Assembly: GCF_051414115.1 (NCBI RefSeq)
Contig: NZ_JBLKNZ010000001.1
Span: forward strand, 558,001-622,000
Reading direction: 5' to 3'
Origin: Halovenus marina
Lineage (GTDB): Archaea > Halobacteriota > Halobacteria > Halobacteriales > Haloarculaceae
DNA: 64,000 bases
Shown here: positions 27,312 through 36,127 of the stretch, piece by piece
Layout of the letters: each line of letters starts with the position of its first letter
Numbering within the stretch: the first letter of the stretch is position 1
The notes under the pieces: model-generated
Databases searched by the model: none
What the model saw: only the letters and a program-made list of their open reading frames with translations
What the model was told of the DNA's origin: nothing
Translations under genes and position numbers: made by a program

Positions 27312-28400
27312 TCACCGCCGCCGGGTCGACCCTGACTCCCGACTCAGGTCGAACTCGGGCGGTTCGTCCTGTCCAATCGCGATATCGTAGGCCTCGATAT
27401 CCTCGAGCGCGGCTAGCTGTCCCCCGACATCGATCCGACCCTCGGCCGTTTCGAGCGTCAGCGCGGCGGTTTCCTTGTTCGTGCTGACCGACGCGTCCAC
27501 CACGCGTCCGCTGACGGTGGTCCACTCGCCGGTTTCGACGTTTCGCCCGCGTACTGTCGCGTAGAAGGTTCCCTCGACTTCGAGCAGGTCCTGCACACAG
27601 CGGCGCATCGTCCCGTATCGCCGGGGGAACTGTTGCTCCCCCGACACGTCCATGAGTTGCTTCGCGGAACTCCAGACGACGGTGTTGAGCACCGCGGAGA
27701 CGAGAAAGCCGAGCTTCGAGCGATTGAGGACGACACCGTAGTTCTCTCGGTCGCCGCGAACTCCGCCGTGTGGCGTGTACACGGCGTAGCTCCCGTCAGC
27801 GACGGCGACGACTGGCGTCGTGACACCGCGGCGCGCGCGCGCCACCGTCGCGACCCGGCTGTAATCGTACTCCGCAGGGTCCGGGACGTCGACTGCGGGC
27901 GAGACGAGTAGCTCGACCCGGACGTCGGCGTCGCGACACGCGGCCAGATCGCTCTCGAAGCGGGCGAGCAAGTCGGGCGTCAGCGACAGCACCAGTTCGT
28001 GTTCCGCCGACGTGATCACGTCTTCGAGATATCTGCGGACGGTCTGCTGTGAGCTGATGAGTGTGACTGCCTCCGAGTTTCGGGCTGGCGCGCGAAAGCG
28101 CTCGGAGAGCGTCTCGACGAGCTCTGACAGCGTCTCACGGACGTCCGCAAACGCCTGATCGGGGTCGACCGCGACCACTCGCATCGGACGCGACTCGTGC
28201 AGTTCGACGAGACCACTGTCGGCTAGATTCCGAACGGTGTCGTAGATCCGTGGCTGTGGGATGTCTGCCTGGTCTGCGAGGTCGGTGGCCGTCAGGCTCC
28301 CCTGTTCGAGTATCGTGATGTAGGCGCGGGCCTCGTACTCGCTGAAATCGAGCCGGGCGGCGACCGCTTCGAGCCGTTCGGACATCTCCTCGTCGACCAT
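27312..28400 (-). CDS. trmB: TrmB family sugar-responsive transcriptional regulator
   Basis: A 362-residue regulator: N-terminal winged helix (about 12-80, SLTATDLADQADIPQPRIYDTVRNLADSG split over the recognition helix), a coiled-coil linker, a phospholipase-D-like sensor region (about 110-225) and a C-terminal beta domain that binds sugar in TrmB proteins. In Halobacterium TrmB controls gluconeogenesis, glycolysis and amino-acid genes through a TACT-spacer-GAGTA motif. The start is at 28400 and gfcR ends 32 bp upstream on the same strand. I saw no convincing full TrmB motif in the adjacent short spacers. Confidence 0.9.
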   Translation of the reverse strand: MVDEEMSERLEAVAARLDFSEYEARAYITILEQGSLTATDLADQADIPQPRIYDTVRNLADSGLVELHESRPMRVVAVDPDQAFADVRETLSELVETLSERFRAPARNSEAVTLISSQQTVRRYLEDVITSAEHELVLSLTPDLLARFESDLAACRDADVRVELLVSPAVDVPDPAEYDYSRVATVARARRGVTTPVVAVADGSYAVYTPHGGVRGDRENYGVVLNRSKLGFLVSAVLNTVVWSSAKQLMDVSGEQQFPRRYGTMRRCVQDLLEVEGTFYATVRGRNVETGEWTTVSGRVVDASVSTNKETAALTLETAEGRIDVGGQLAALEDIEAYDIAIGQDEPPEFDLSRESGSTRRR

Positions 28401-28432
28401 ACGTACTCAACGGGGAACCAACGGATAAACGA

Positions 28433-29062
28433 CTAGGAGTTACCGACAGCGATTGCCTGAACCAGTGAGTAGACTGGCACTTCACGCAGCGCGTCCAGCC
28501 CGTGCTTGTCGACCAGCACCCCGGAGGCGACCGGTTCGCCGCCCCTGTCGCGGATGGCGTCTATCGTCTCCTCCATGGTCGTCCCACTCGTGATGGTGTC
28601 GTCGACGACGTAACACCGCCGCTCGCGGATCTCCGCGAAGTTCCGCGAGAAGGTCCCCTGCAGGTCCTCGATGTCGCCTTCCTCCCAGTGGTGTTTCCGC
28701 GGCACGTAGGTCGCGATGTCGGCTTCGAGTTCGCGCGCGACGACGGTCGCAATCGGCGCACCGGCTTTCTCGATGCCGACGACCAGATCCACGGTGTTGT
28801 CGGTCTTCTGTAGCAGGTCCGCGAGCGCTTTCCCGATGTAGCTCAGGCGCATGGAGTCGCGACCGACCGCGCTCCAGTCGACGTGGATGTCTGTCGGTCG
28901 CGCGACCTGATCGGCGTCCGATTGCTGGGGGACTGTCCCGCGTTCGACGAGCCACTGGGCAGTCTCCCGCGAGACGTTCAGTTCGTCTGCGATTTCGCCC
29001 TTCGAGAAGCCCTGTTCGGCGAGTTCCTCGGCCCCTTCTAGAAGGTCATCGATGTTTTTCAT
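28433..29062 (-). CDS. gfcR: GfcR, PRTase-domain transcriptional regulator of sugar catabolism
   Basis: A 209-residue protein: N-terminal helix-turn-helix (about 18-45, FSKGEIADELNVSRETAQWL) joined to an orotate-phosphoribosyltransferase-like domain (about 75-205) with the PRPP loop VVDDTITSGTTM. It is the GfcR/PyrE-like regulator that in Haloferax activates genes of glucose, fructose and sugar-acid degradation, not a pyrimidine enzyme. A much longer open frame upstream runs antisense to the HAD gene and is not real. GGGGGAGGTG lies directly before the ATG at 29062. It precedes trmB and ppc on the same strand. Confidence 0.9.
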   Translation of the reverse strand: MKNIDDLLEGAEELAEQGFSKGEIADELNVSRETAQWLVERGTVPQQSDADQVARPTDIHVDWSAVGRDSMRLSYIGKALADLLQKTDNTVDLVVGIEKAGAPIATVVARELEADIATYVPRKHHWEEGDIEDLQGTFSRNFAEIRERRCYVVDDTITSGTTMEETIDAIRDRGGEPVASGVLVDKHGLDALREVPVYSLVQAIAVGNS

Positions 29063-29182
29063 CACCTCCCCCTTGCTGTGCCTCGATAATAATGCCTTGC
29101 ACGGCTGGCGTGCCGAGTGACCCGTTCGTGTGGAAAGACATTTCCCGGATTCGGCTCCAAGTGTAAGTAACCTACCTGCCCC

Positions 29183-30451
29183 ATGGAACTGTACGACCTG
29201 CTCTACCGCCTGTACACGGAGTTCGACACGGAAACGCTGCGGAGCAACCAGAAGTTCGTCGACCTGCTGCCGCCGCTCGACTCGCCGCTCGCGCTCGAAC
29301 AGTGGCAGAGCGTCAAGTCGGACCTGGCAGAGCGACGCGGCGCAATCGAGCGCGCGTTCCAAGAGAACGGCGAGGCTCTCGCGACGATTGCTGCACACGC
29401 CACCCGCGACCAGGCCTTCACCGCGCTCGACCTCTACTCGAAACACGGCCGTGCGATCAACGTCCTCGTCCTCGACGTCGACGAGACGCTCCGGTCTGCG
29501 GGCAACACGGACAACGAAATTCCCCGAGAGACACTCCATCTGCTGACACAGTTTCACGAGTCCGGTGTGCCAATCGTCATCTGTACGGGGCAGACGCTGG
29601 AAAACGTCAAGGGATTTCTGATCCAGGGGCTGGGCAACGAAATCGTCTATTCGGGGCGGACGAGCATCGTCTACGAGGCCGGAACCGGCGTGTTCACGCC
29701 CGAGCACGGCCCACGCACCAAGCAACTGCTCTACGAGGAACTCGACGACACCATCACGGCGATTTTCCGGGGCTTGCGCTCGTCGGTGCTCTCGGAGGCT
29801 CCCCAGCCGCTCCGGGAGACCTGCCACCTGCAGGGCAACGAGTTCAACGTCACGCTCAAGCCAAACTCCGAAACGGGGAGTCAGCAGGCCCACGAGGTTA
29901 TCGACGACGCGCTCGTGTATCTGATCGATCTGCTCGGTACGCGCGTCGCAGAGCAGCTAGAAGCCGAATCCGCGCACTCTGGGGGGACGGTCGACTCCCC
30001 CGGCGAACTGGCGCGTGCATACTACGCCGCGGAGGACCCCGAAATCGCAGATGTGCTCGAATCGAACGACGCTGAACCGTCGCTGTCGACCGCGGACGTT
30101 CCCGGAGCCTACGAGGACATCTTCGAGCGCATCGATGTCGCTTACTACGCGGGCGATGCGGCGGAGATCGGCTCGCTGGAACTCAACAAGGTCGAAGGTG
30201 TCAAGCGGGCCTTCGACGTGCTCGGCGTGGACGACCCGTTCGCGCTGGTGATGGGCGACTCGAAAAGCGACCTGCGCGTGATGCAGTGGCTCGCCGACAT
30301 CGACGGCGGACTCGCCGCCGCGCCGACACACGCCTCCGAGCAGGTACTCGAACACGTGCAGTCGACGGACGATCTGGTATTCGACCAGGGCGACGCCGCG
30401 CAGATGCTCCGGATCGCATTCGCGCTCAACGCAATTGTCGAACTGGAGTGA
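29183..30451 (+). CDS. HAD superfamily hydrolase
   Basis: A 422-residue haloarchaeal HAD phosphatase. A helical N-terminal region (1-90) precedes motif I VLVLDVDETLRS with nucleophile Asp98 and Asp100, motif II VICTG, a cap region (about 160-335) and motif IV GDSKSD at 358-363. Substrate unknown. Its last 129 bp (30301-30429) reappear at 31864-32004, so the present 3' end may be the restored end of a gene interrupted by an insertion. Divergent from gfcR across a 120-bp spacer. Confidence 0.85.
   Translation: MELYDLLYRLYTEFDTETLRSNQKFVDLLPPLDSPLALEQWQSVKSDLAERRGAIERAFQENGEALATIAAHATRDQAFTALDLYSKHGRAINVLVLDVDETLRSAGNTDNEIPRETLHLLTQFHESGVPIVICTGQTLENVKGFLIQGLGNEIVYSGRTSIVYEAGTGVFTPEHGPRTKQLLYEELDDTITAIFRGLRSSVLSEAPQPLRETCHLQGNEFNVTLKPNSETGSQQAHEVIDDALVYLIDLLGTRVAEQLEAESAHSGGTVDSPGELARAYYAAEDPEIADVLESNDAEPSLSTADVPGAYEDIFERIDVAYYAGDAAEIGSLELNKVEGVKRAFDVLGVDDPFALVMGDSKSDLRVMQWLADIDGGLAAAPTHASEQVLEHVQSTDDLVFDQGDAAQMLRIAFALNAIVELE
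30301..30429 (+). repeat. Direct repeat, copy A, at 3' end of the HAD gene
   Basis: This 129-bp segment is identical to 31864-32004 apart from a 12-bp tandem unit (TGGTATTCGACC) present twice in the downstream copy. The two copies bracket 1434 bp that carry the halocin-like cassette. After the repeat the two copies diverge in their last codons. Confidence 0.95.
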
Positions 30452-30593
30452 GGAGATAGAAAGTACCCCTGCCTATATTTCTCATCTGTACTTTTTATGG
30501 ATACTCCTATTCTAGTAAACTGAGTAAGAAACAAGTAAATCAAAAAATGTATTTGGAAGTGATTAGAAGCGAACGACGGGGGACAGAGACCGA

Positions 30594-31592
30594 ATGTCCA
30601 AAAATAAGTCGCGCGCTGATTCGTACAGTGACCAACTAAACGACGAAGTATCCGATGGCGGAGGGTGTGCCGAAACGTGGGAAACCCTGAGCGGGATGCG
30701 CGAACAAACAGAGCGGCGTGATTTTCTCTCTCACGTCGGAAAGACACTGGGTATTCTCGCGATCGGTGGCAGTTCGGCCGCTTCTACGGCTGCAGCGGAG
30801 GATACAACCCCAGATGAACCAGAGATAACAACGCTTGAAGGTGAGGAACGGGAACAACTGCTGCGACGGGCAAATCGATCAGAGGATGTCAGACAAGTCG
30901 TTCGCTTCCTCGATGAGAAGCCGGAACCGTCTGCAGTGTTCACATTCGACAACCAAGACCGATACGGTGTCACGTTCGGGACTCATGAGGGAGAGGGAAC
31001 CGTGATCAACTACCGAGAAGGTGAATCAGTTGACGGGGGTTCAACTGCAAGTGGTGGAACCCCGATGGGCGACGGGGTCCGTTCCGTCGAGACCTCGGAA
31101 GGTTCGATGATGTCAATAGGTACGCAGTATGTTCGTAATGTCGCGGCAAGAGTCCCAGGTAGTGCCTTCGAGGATGTCGAAGGGTCACCAGCGAAGGAGC
31201 AGTCGGTATTCATTCAGGAGATAGACGGCTCGAACCACTTCGATCTGTATGTACCAATCGTTCAGAATGACGAGGTGGTTGATCGACTTGTGTATTCCTC
31301 TGGATTGTCAGGGGAAAAAATGGAGTTGGTCGACGCTGAGAGTGGATACACGAACAACGGTAAGGTGTCTCCACTGGGACATAAGGGGTGTGACCCAGTA
31401 GTCGGTTGGCTCTGTACAGACTATTGTACTATCCTTTGCGCGAGTGTCGCTGCAGTTTCGGCAGCTGGTTGCGCTGCAGCATGTTCCGGAACGATAGCCG
31501 GGATCCCGCTAAGTGTAAGCTGTGCAACGTTTTGTGGATCGGTAGCAGGGTCAACATGTTATGAAACTTGCGAGACTCTTGCAGGACACTGA
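30594..31592 (+). CDS. Halocin C8-like precursor with Tat signal
   Basis: A 332-residue preproprotein. A 38-residue leader precedes a Tat signal with ERRDFLSHVGK (twin Arg 41-42), a hydrophobic stretch and a likely cut near AAAED (about 69). A long acidic middle region (about 70-260) follows. The C-terminal 67 residues (266-332) are hydrophobic and hold exactly ten cysteines (266, 274, 278, 282, 293, 297, 310, 314, 322, 326), spaced like those of halocin C8, a 76-residue peptide antibiotic with ten cysteines released from the C terminus of a Tat-exported precursor whose N-terminal part gives immunity. By analogy this makes a microhalocin plus immunity region. G+C is visibly lower than in the neighbours, and the gene lies between direct repeats, both signs of transfer. 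No processing or regulator genes are adjacent. Confidence 0.8.
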   Translation: MSKNKSRADSYSDQLNDEVSDGGGCAETWETLSGMREQTERRDFLSHVGKTLGILAIGGSSAASTAAAEDTTPDEPEITTLEGEEREQLLRRANRSEDVRQVVRFLDEKPEPSAVFTFDNQDRYGVTFGTHEGEGTVINYREGESVDGGSTASGGTPMGDGVRSVETSEGSMMSIGTQYVRNVAARVPGSAFEDVEGSPAKEQSVFIQEIDGSNHFDLYVPIVQNDEVVDRLVYSSGLSGEKMELVDAESGYTNNGKVSPLGHKGCDPVVGWLCTDYCTILCASVAAVSAAGCAAACSGTIAGIPLSVSCATFCGSVAGSTCYETCETLAGH

Positions 31593-31594
31593 TA

Positions 31595-31786
31595 ATGAGC
31601 GCAATACAGACCCTGGAACTGAACAATCTGACCCTCGCGATAGTTTATGGACTTGCAGTGGCCATTCCAACGTATAGCATCACCGTACTGCTTTCGGGGT
31701 CTGCTAAGGAATCGTTAGATTTTGGCATTCTTACATTCGTTTTTACAACTGCTGTAATACTGTTGATGAGATGGTATTCGGGATAG
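31595..31786 (+). CDS. Small two-helix membrane protein of the halocin-like cassette
   Basis: A 63-residue protein starting 2 nt behind the halocin-like stop, hence translationally coupled. Helix 1 covers about residues 12-35 (LTLAIVYGLAVAIPTYSITVLL), helix 2 about 44-60. Low G+C like its partner. No known family. Small membrane proteins encoded next to bacteriocins often give immunity or aid export; either role is inference. Confidence 0.65.
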   Translation: MSAIQTLELNNLTLAIVYGLAVAIPTYSITVLLSGSAKESLDFGILTFVFTTAVILLMRWYSG

Positions 31787-31798
31787 ATATCAACGTGA

Positions 31799-32029
31799 AT
31801 GGATCACGAGAGTACTGAGAAAAATAGGAGCGATCCCTTCGAGATGGAATTACTTGTCAAGACCGACGGCGGACTCGCCGCCGCGCCGACACACGCCTCC
31901 GAGCAGGTACTCGAACACGTGCAGTCGACGGACGATCTGGTATTCGACCTGGTATTCGACCAGGGCGACGCCGCGCAGATGCTCCGGATCGCATTCGCGC
32001 TCAATTCGATCGCCGAACTGGAGGGCTGA
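31799..32029 (+). pseudogene. Displaced 3' fragment of the HAD gene fused to a short new N terminus
   Basis: An open frame of 76 codons. The first 21 codons (MDHESTEKNRSDPF...) are unrelated to the HAD protein; from base 31864 it is the C-terminal 50 residues of the HAD hydrolase in the same frame, with four extra residues (LVFD repeated) and different final residues (NSIAELEG instead of NAIVELE). It lacks all catalytic motifs. It is best read as the original or duplicated tail left by insertion of the cassette. Expression as a small protein is possible but unsupported. Confidence 0.7.
31864..32004 (+). repeat. Direct repeat, copy B, downstream of the halocin-like cassette
   Basis: Matches 30301-30429 base for base except for one extra in-frame copy of TGGTATTCGACC (31938-31949 and 31950-31961). 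The perfect identity outside this unit indicates a recent duplication or ongoing exchange between the copies. Confidence 0.95.
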
Positions 32030-32071
32030 CCTGCAATCCCCACACACGACGATATCTCCGTTCTGCCCTGT

Positions 32072-33484
32072 CTACAGCAACTCGTCGGCGTCCAGTCGGT
32101 CGCCATCGAGTTGGCCGCGGGCGGTGACTTCCTCGCCGAGTTGGAGCCGGGCGTCGGTCTCGACGGTCATCGTCTCGGTGCCGTCGTCGAGCACAACCGG
32201 ATCGCCGGTCTGGACGACCGTTCCGGTGAACGACACCGTCTCGCCCGAGTCGGCGTCGACCTCATCGTCGGCCGACTCGCTCGGGCTCTCGCCATCTGCG
32301 AACGCGTCGAGTCCGGCTCCGCCGTCCGAGACTGCCGGTTCTGACTCCTCGCTTGCGGTGGCTGTTGACTCCTCGGCGGGGTCCGCTCCGTCTGCAAGCA
32401 CTGTCACGGCGGATTGCCAGCCAGCGGAGGCCTCTAGGTCGTCCTGCCAGCCGTCCTGAATCTCCGCGTCGGTGATGAGGATCTCGTCGCCCGGCGTTAC
32501 GTCCCGGTCGGCTTTCTCCCCCCACAGTGCGACGCGAATATCCCCCGAATCGTCCTGCAGACGGACGTTTCGCACCTGCCCCTCGGAGCCGTCGTCCCTG
32601 TCGAAGGTCCGTTTCGGGTCCGTCGACCGAACGACGCCAGCGATGTCGACGGTTTCACCGATGTCGACGTCGCCAATCGGTGTCGTTTCGGGGTCGTACT
32701 CGACCGTCTCGTCGACGACTCTCACGGCACCCCGGTCTCCGACGTGCAGTTCCAGATCCCCGTCGCGCTCGCGGACGTAGCCGTCGACGATTTCGACTGT
32801 CTCACCGGGGTCGAGTTCGGTCGCCTGGTCTGCCTGCTCGTCCCAGAGCGTCACTCGGACTCGGCCAGTCTCGTCACCGAGCGCGAGGTTCGAGACTTTC
32901 CCCTCGGAGCCGTCGTCCCTGCTGAAGGTTCGAACGGAGTCGGTGTCGAGCACGAGTCCGACCAGCGCGACGTCTGACTGACCGAGCGTCAGCGACTCGA
33001 TGGTCGACTCGCCCAGGTCGACGTCGATGTCCGCGTCGTCGTGTTCGGCCTTGTCGACGCTTACTTCCAGGCCGCTGTAGCCGTCCGTCGGGCGACCCTT
33101 GACTCGCAACACGTCGCCCGCCTCGACGCCGCCGTCGTCGACCTCGACTGCGCGCTCGTCCCAGAATGCCAGTCGAATCTGTCCCGTTTCGTCCGCCACA
33201 TCGACGTTGATCACCCGCCCGTCTTCGTCGTCGTCGCGCTCGAAGGTTCGCAGGTCGCCGACCGAGACCACCTTCGCGAGAAACTTCACCTCGTCCATCT
33301 CCGTTTCGATGTCCGAGATAGTCTCGACTTCCCCGTCCGCGAGTTCGTGCGCGAGGATCATTGCCGCCGTCTCCTCGTCCGCGAGGCCGTCCATCTGGTC
33401 GACCTTCTCGGCGACGGCCTCCCGAAACTCCGCCTCGGACACGTCCGCGTCGATGTCCTCGTAGATATCCTCTATCGCACCCAT
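32072..33484 (-). CDS. rpaC: RPA-type single-stranded DNA-binding protein with multiple OB folds (RpaC-like)
   Basis: A 470-residue acidic protein. After an N-terminal helical region (1-65) come three clear OB folds (about 68-150, 168-255 and 275-365), each with a strand like RTFxRDDGSEGKVxNLxLxDETGxxRVxLWDE, then a low-complexity linker and a fourth degenerate OB fold (about 415-470). It coats single-stranded DNA in replication and repair. The architecture matches haloarchaeal RpaC, which in Haloferax is essential and stands alone without a COG3390 partner, as it does here. Start at 33484. Confidence 0.85.
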   Translation of the reverse strand: MGAIEDIYEDIDADVSEAEFREAVAEKVDQMDGLADEETAAMILAHELADGEVETISDIETEMDEVKFLAKVVSVGDLRTFERDDDEDGRVINVDVADETGQIRLAFWDERAVEVDDGGVEAGDVLRVKGRPTDGYSGLEVSVDKAEHDDADIDVDLGESTIESLTLGQSDVALVGLVLDTDSVRTFSRDDGSEGKVSNLALGDETGRVRVTLWDEQADQATELDPGETVEIVDGYVRERDGDLELHVGDRGAVRVVDETVEYDPETTPIGDVDIGETVDIAGVVRSTDPKRTFDRDDGSEGQVRNVRLQDDSGDIRVALWGEKADRDVTPGDEILITDAEIQDGWQDDLEASAGWQSAVTVLADGADPAEESTATASEESEPAVSDGGAGLDAFADGESPSESADDEVDADSGETVSFTGTVVQTGDPVVLDDGTETMTVETDARLQLGEEVTARGQLDGDRLDADELL

Positions 33485-33725
33485 TACTGTCAGAAAGGCA
33501 CGGCTGGATGCCGCTTAAGCGTTGTCGTTGGTCGCTCGGTGCGTCGGGTCGTCCGCTCGCCGTCTACTCCGTCCATCGTCAGCCGATGGTTCCCGATCAC
33601 GGATAAACCTCCGCCAAACGCGCCGTGGGCCGCTGTTCGTATCTGATCTTGACACTTCACGGGCGTCTCGTCGATATCTTCGATGCCAGAATGGATATAC
33701 TTCGATACCTACTCTACATACACAG

Positions 33726-36083
33726 GTGTTATTGTTGACAGGGAGAACTGAGGACACAATTCGCCATCGTCTCTACGAAGCGATGGAGGACCCGACGTTA
33801 TCTGTGGCCGAGAAGCAGCGGCGTGCGCTCTCGCTGGGTATCGAGTTTCTGAATGTCGAAAACGGTCACATTCAGCGCCGAAACGAGGGCGAGACGGATG
33901 CCGTCGTCGCCAGCGTTGGCGACAATCCCGATATCCTCCCCGAGGGCACCACGCTCGACCGTGCGACCACGTACTGTCGACGCACTGTCGAAGCAGATTC
34001 ACCGATTGCCCTCTCGAACGCCCCCGAAGAGGGCTGGGAAGACGACCCCGCCTACAGGGAACACGGCTTCGACTGCTACCTCGGGACGACCATCTTCGTT
34101 CGGGGCGATATCTACGGGACTGTCTGCTTTCTGTCGACGGACGCACGTCCGACCGAGTTCACCAACGAGGAGCAGGCGTTTGTCGAACTGGTGGCGCGTC
34201 TCCTCGGCCGCGAACTCGAAGCGAACGAGTACGAAGCCAAACTCACCCGCACGGAGCAAGCCCAGGAACGTTCAGCGGAAAAATACGAAGCGCTCCTGCG
34301 ACTGGCACCTGACGCGGTGTTCGTCGCCGACGCTGACACGGCCACGATTATCGAAGTGAACGAGAAGTCGACAGACCTGACGGGCTATCCCGAAGACGAG
34401 TTGTGCGGGATGCCGGTACTCGAAATGCATCCAGCGGAGAACCGCGACCAGTACGCAGCCCTGTTCGATAGCGGCTTCGACGAGTCACCAATCGATCGGT
34501 TCGACGACGGCACACCGCTGTATCTCAGATGTGCCGACGGGTCGAACGTGCCCGTCGAGATGAGTCTGAACAGGTTCACCGTGAACGGCCAGACACTCGT
34601 CCAGGGGATCGTTCGGGACGTGTCTGCCCGTCGCGAGCGGGAGCAGACGCTGAAACGAACGAGCGAATTTCTCCAGCAAACCCAGGAAGTCGGCAATCTC
34701 GGCGGGTGGGAGGTCGACCTCGAGGCGGAGACGCTCCGGTGGAGCGACGAGGTGTACCGCATTCACGACCTGCCGCTCGATTACGAGCCAACGATGGACG
34801 AAGCGATGGAATTGTTCCACCCCGAAGACCGGCCGCTGATAACCGATGCGTTCCAGCAGTTGCGAGATGAAGGGGACGAATACGACCTGGAACTCCGAAT
34901 CGTGACCGCTGATGGAGCGGTTCGATGGGTGCATACGATCGGTCGTCCGGTGTACGATGACGGGGAACTGATCGCGTTGCGAGGCGTCATTCAGGACATC
35001 ACTGAGCGGAAAGAGCGCGAGCGCGACCTCTACATCAAGAGCAAAGCGCTCGAAGCATCGACTATCGGGATCACTATCGCGGATGCAGATCGGCCTAACA
35101 TGCCGATCGTGTACGCGAACGAGGGGTTCACCAAGCTGACGGGATACCCCCGAGAGCGTGTTTTGGGCAACAACTGTCGCTTCCTGCAAGGCGAGGAGAC
35201 TGACGAAGCGAAAGTGGCCGACATCCGTGCTGCTATCGAGGAAGATGCCCCCATTCAGACAGAACTCCTTAATTACCGCTCGGATGGCACGCCGTTCTGG
35301 AACAAACTGACGATTGCGCCGGTGACGGGTGAAGACTCAGACATCGTAGAACATTACGTCGGGATTCAAGAGGACGTCACGGCCAAAAAGCGCCAAGACC
35401 GACTCATCGAGGTGTTAGACCGGGTCCTCCGGCACAATATCCGCAACGACATGACTGCAGTCAAGGGCTACGCAGCGGTGATCGCGAACCGAACCGACGG
35501 CGAGATCGCAGAGATGGCCAGACGGATCGAGCAAACAGCGATGAGTCTTGCCGAGCTGAGTCAGAAGGCCCGGAAGTTCGAGACGGCGATTCGGGACGCC
35601 GAGCCACTTGCGCCGCGCGATATCTGCGACGACGTCCGGGCGGTCGTGACCGGCTTGCGAAACGAGTACCCCGCCGTCGAGTTCCGCGTCGAGGCTGCTG
35701 GCTGCAAGCGGGTGATGGCAACGGAACGAGTGCGGTTGGCACTCCAGGAACTCGGCGAGAACGCAGCGAAACACGGCGACTCGTCGACGGTCACGTATCA
35801 GGTGGCGACGACAGACGAAGACGACGTCGAAGTCCGCGTCCGGGACCGCGGACCGGGGCTTCCCGAGGTGGAACGCACGGCGCTGGAATCCGGGCACGAG
35901 ACGCCGCTGGAACACAGTTCGGGACTTGGTCTCTGGCTGGTCAACTGGATCGTGAGCGGCCTCGGTGGTGACGTCGAAGCCACAGTCGACGACGGAACGA
36001 CGGTCACAGTTCGCTTCCCGGCGGCAGACGAGGACGCGGTCCCCGACTACCGAACTGCAGCGATCAATACGAGTTCTGAGTAG
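33726..36083 (+). CDS. Soluble GAF-PAS-PAS-LOV sensor histidine kinase
   Basis: About 785 residues if translation begins at GTG 33726, which follows the TATA-like GATATAC (33694-33700) by the usual leaderless distance; TTG codons at 33732/33735 are alternatives. Order: GAF (about 25-175), PAS (about 195-310), PAS/PAC (about 325-440), a third PAS of LOV type (about 445-555), then a histidine-kinase core with LRHNIRND (His about 570) and a GHKL ATPase (ELGENAAKHGD, SSGLGLWLV). The LOV domain carries GNNCRFLQG with the photo-adduct cysteine at about 484, plus NYRSDGTPFWN and YVGIQED, residues that contact flavin. A blue-light or redox sensor is likely. Output target unknown; no response regulator is adjacent. 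Confidence 0.88.
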   Translation: MLLLTGRTEDTIRHRLYEAMEDPTLSVAEKQRRALSLGIEFLNVENGHIQRRNEGETDAVVASVGDNPDILPEGTTLDRATTYCRRTVEADSPIALSNAPEEGWEDDPAYREHGFDCYLGTTIFVRGDIYGTVCFLSTDARPTEFTNEEQAFVELVARLLGRELEANEYEAKLTRTEQAQERSAEKYEALLRLAPDAVFVADADTATIIEVNEKSTDLTGYPEDELCGMPVLEMHPAENRDQYAALFDSGFDESPIDRFDDGTPLYLRCADGSNVPVEMSLNRFTVNGQTLVQGIVRDVSARREREQTLKRTSEFLQQTQEVGNLGGWEVDLEAETLRWSDEVYRIHDLPLDYEPTMDEAMELFHPEDRPLITDAFQQLRDEGDEYDLELRIVTADGAVRWVHTIGRPVYDDGELIALRGVIQDITERKERERDLYIKSKALEASTIGITIADADRPNMPIVYANEGFTKLTGYPRERVLGNNCRFLQGEETDEAKVADIRAAIEEDAPIQTELLNYRSDGTPFWNKLTIAPVTGEDSDIVEHYVGIQEDVTAKKRQDRLIEVLDRVLRHNIRNDMTAVKGYAAVIANRTDGEIAEMARRIEQTAMSLAELSQKARKFETAIRDAEPLAPRDICDDVRAVVTGLRNEYPAVEFRVEAAGCKRVMATERVRLALQELGENAAKHGDSSTVTYQVATTDEDDVEVRVRDRGPGLPEVERTALESGHETPLEHSSGLGLWLVNWIVSGLGGDVEATVDDGTTVTVRFPAADEDAVPDYRTAAINTSSE

Positions 36084-36127
36084 CAGTCGGGGTTCTGACG
36101 GCGTTCGGTCGATCAACCGCTGATGTC

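Noticed and set aside
29063..29893. Long upstream extension of the gfcR reading frame on the minus strand
   Set aside because: It is antisense to the HAD hydrolase, whose motifs and codon use are convincing; GfcR homologues start at 29062.
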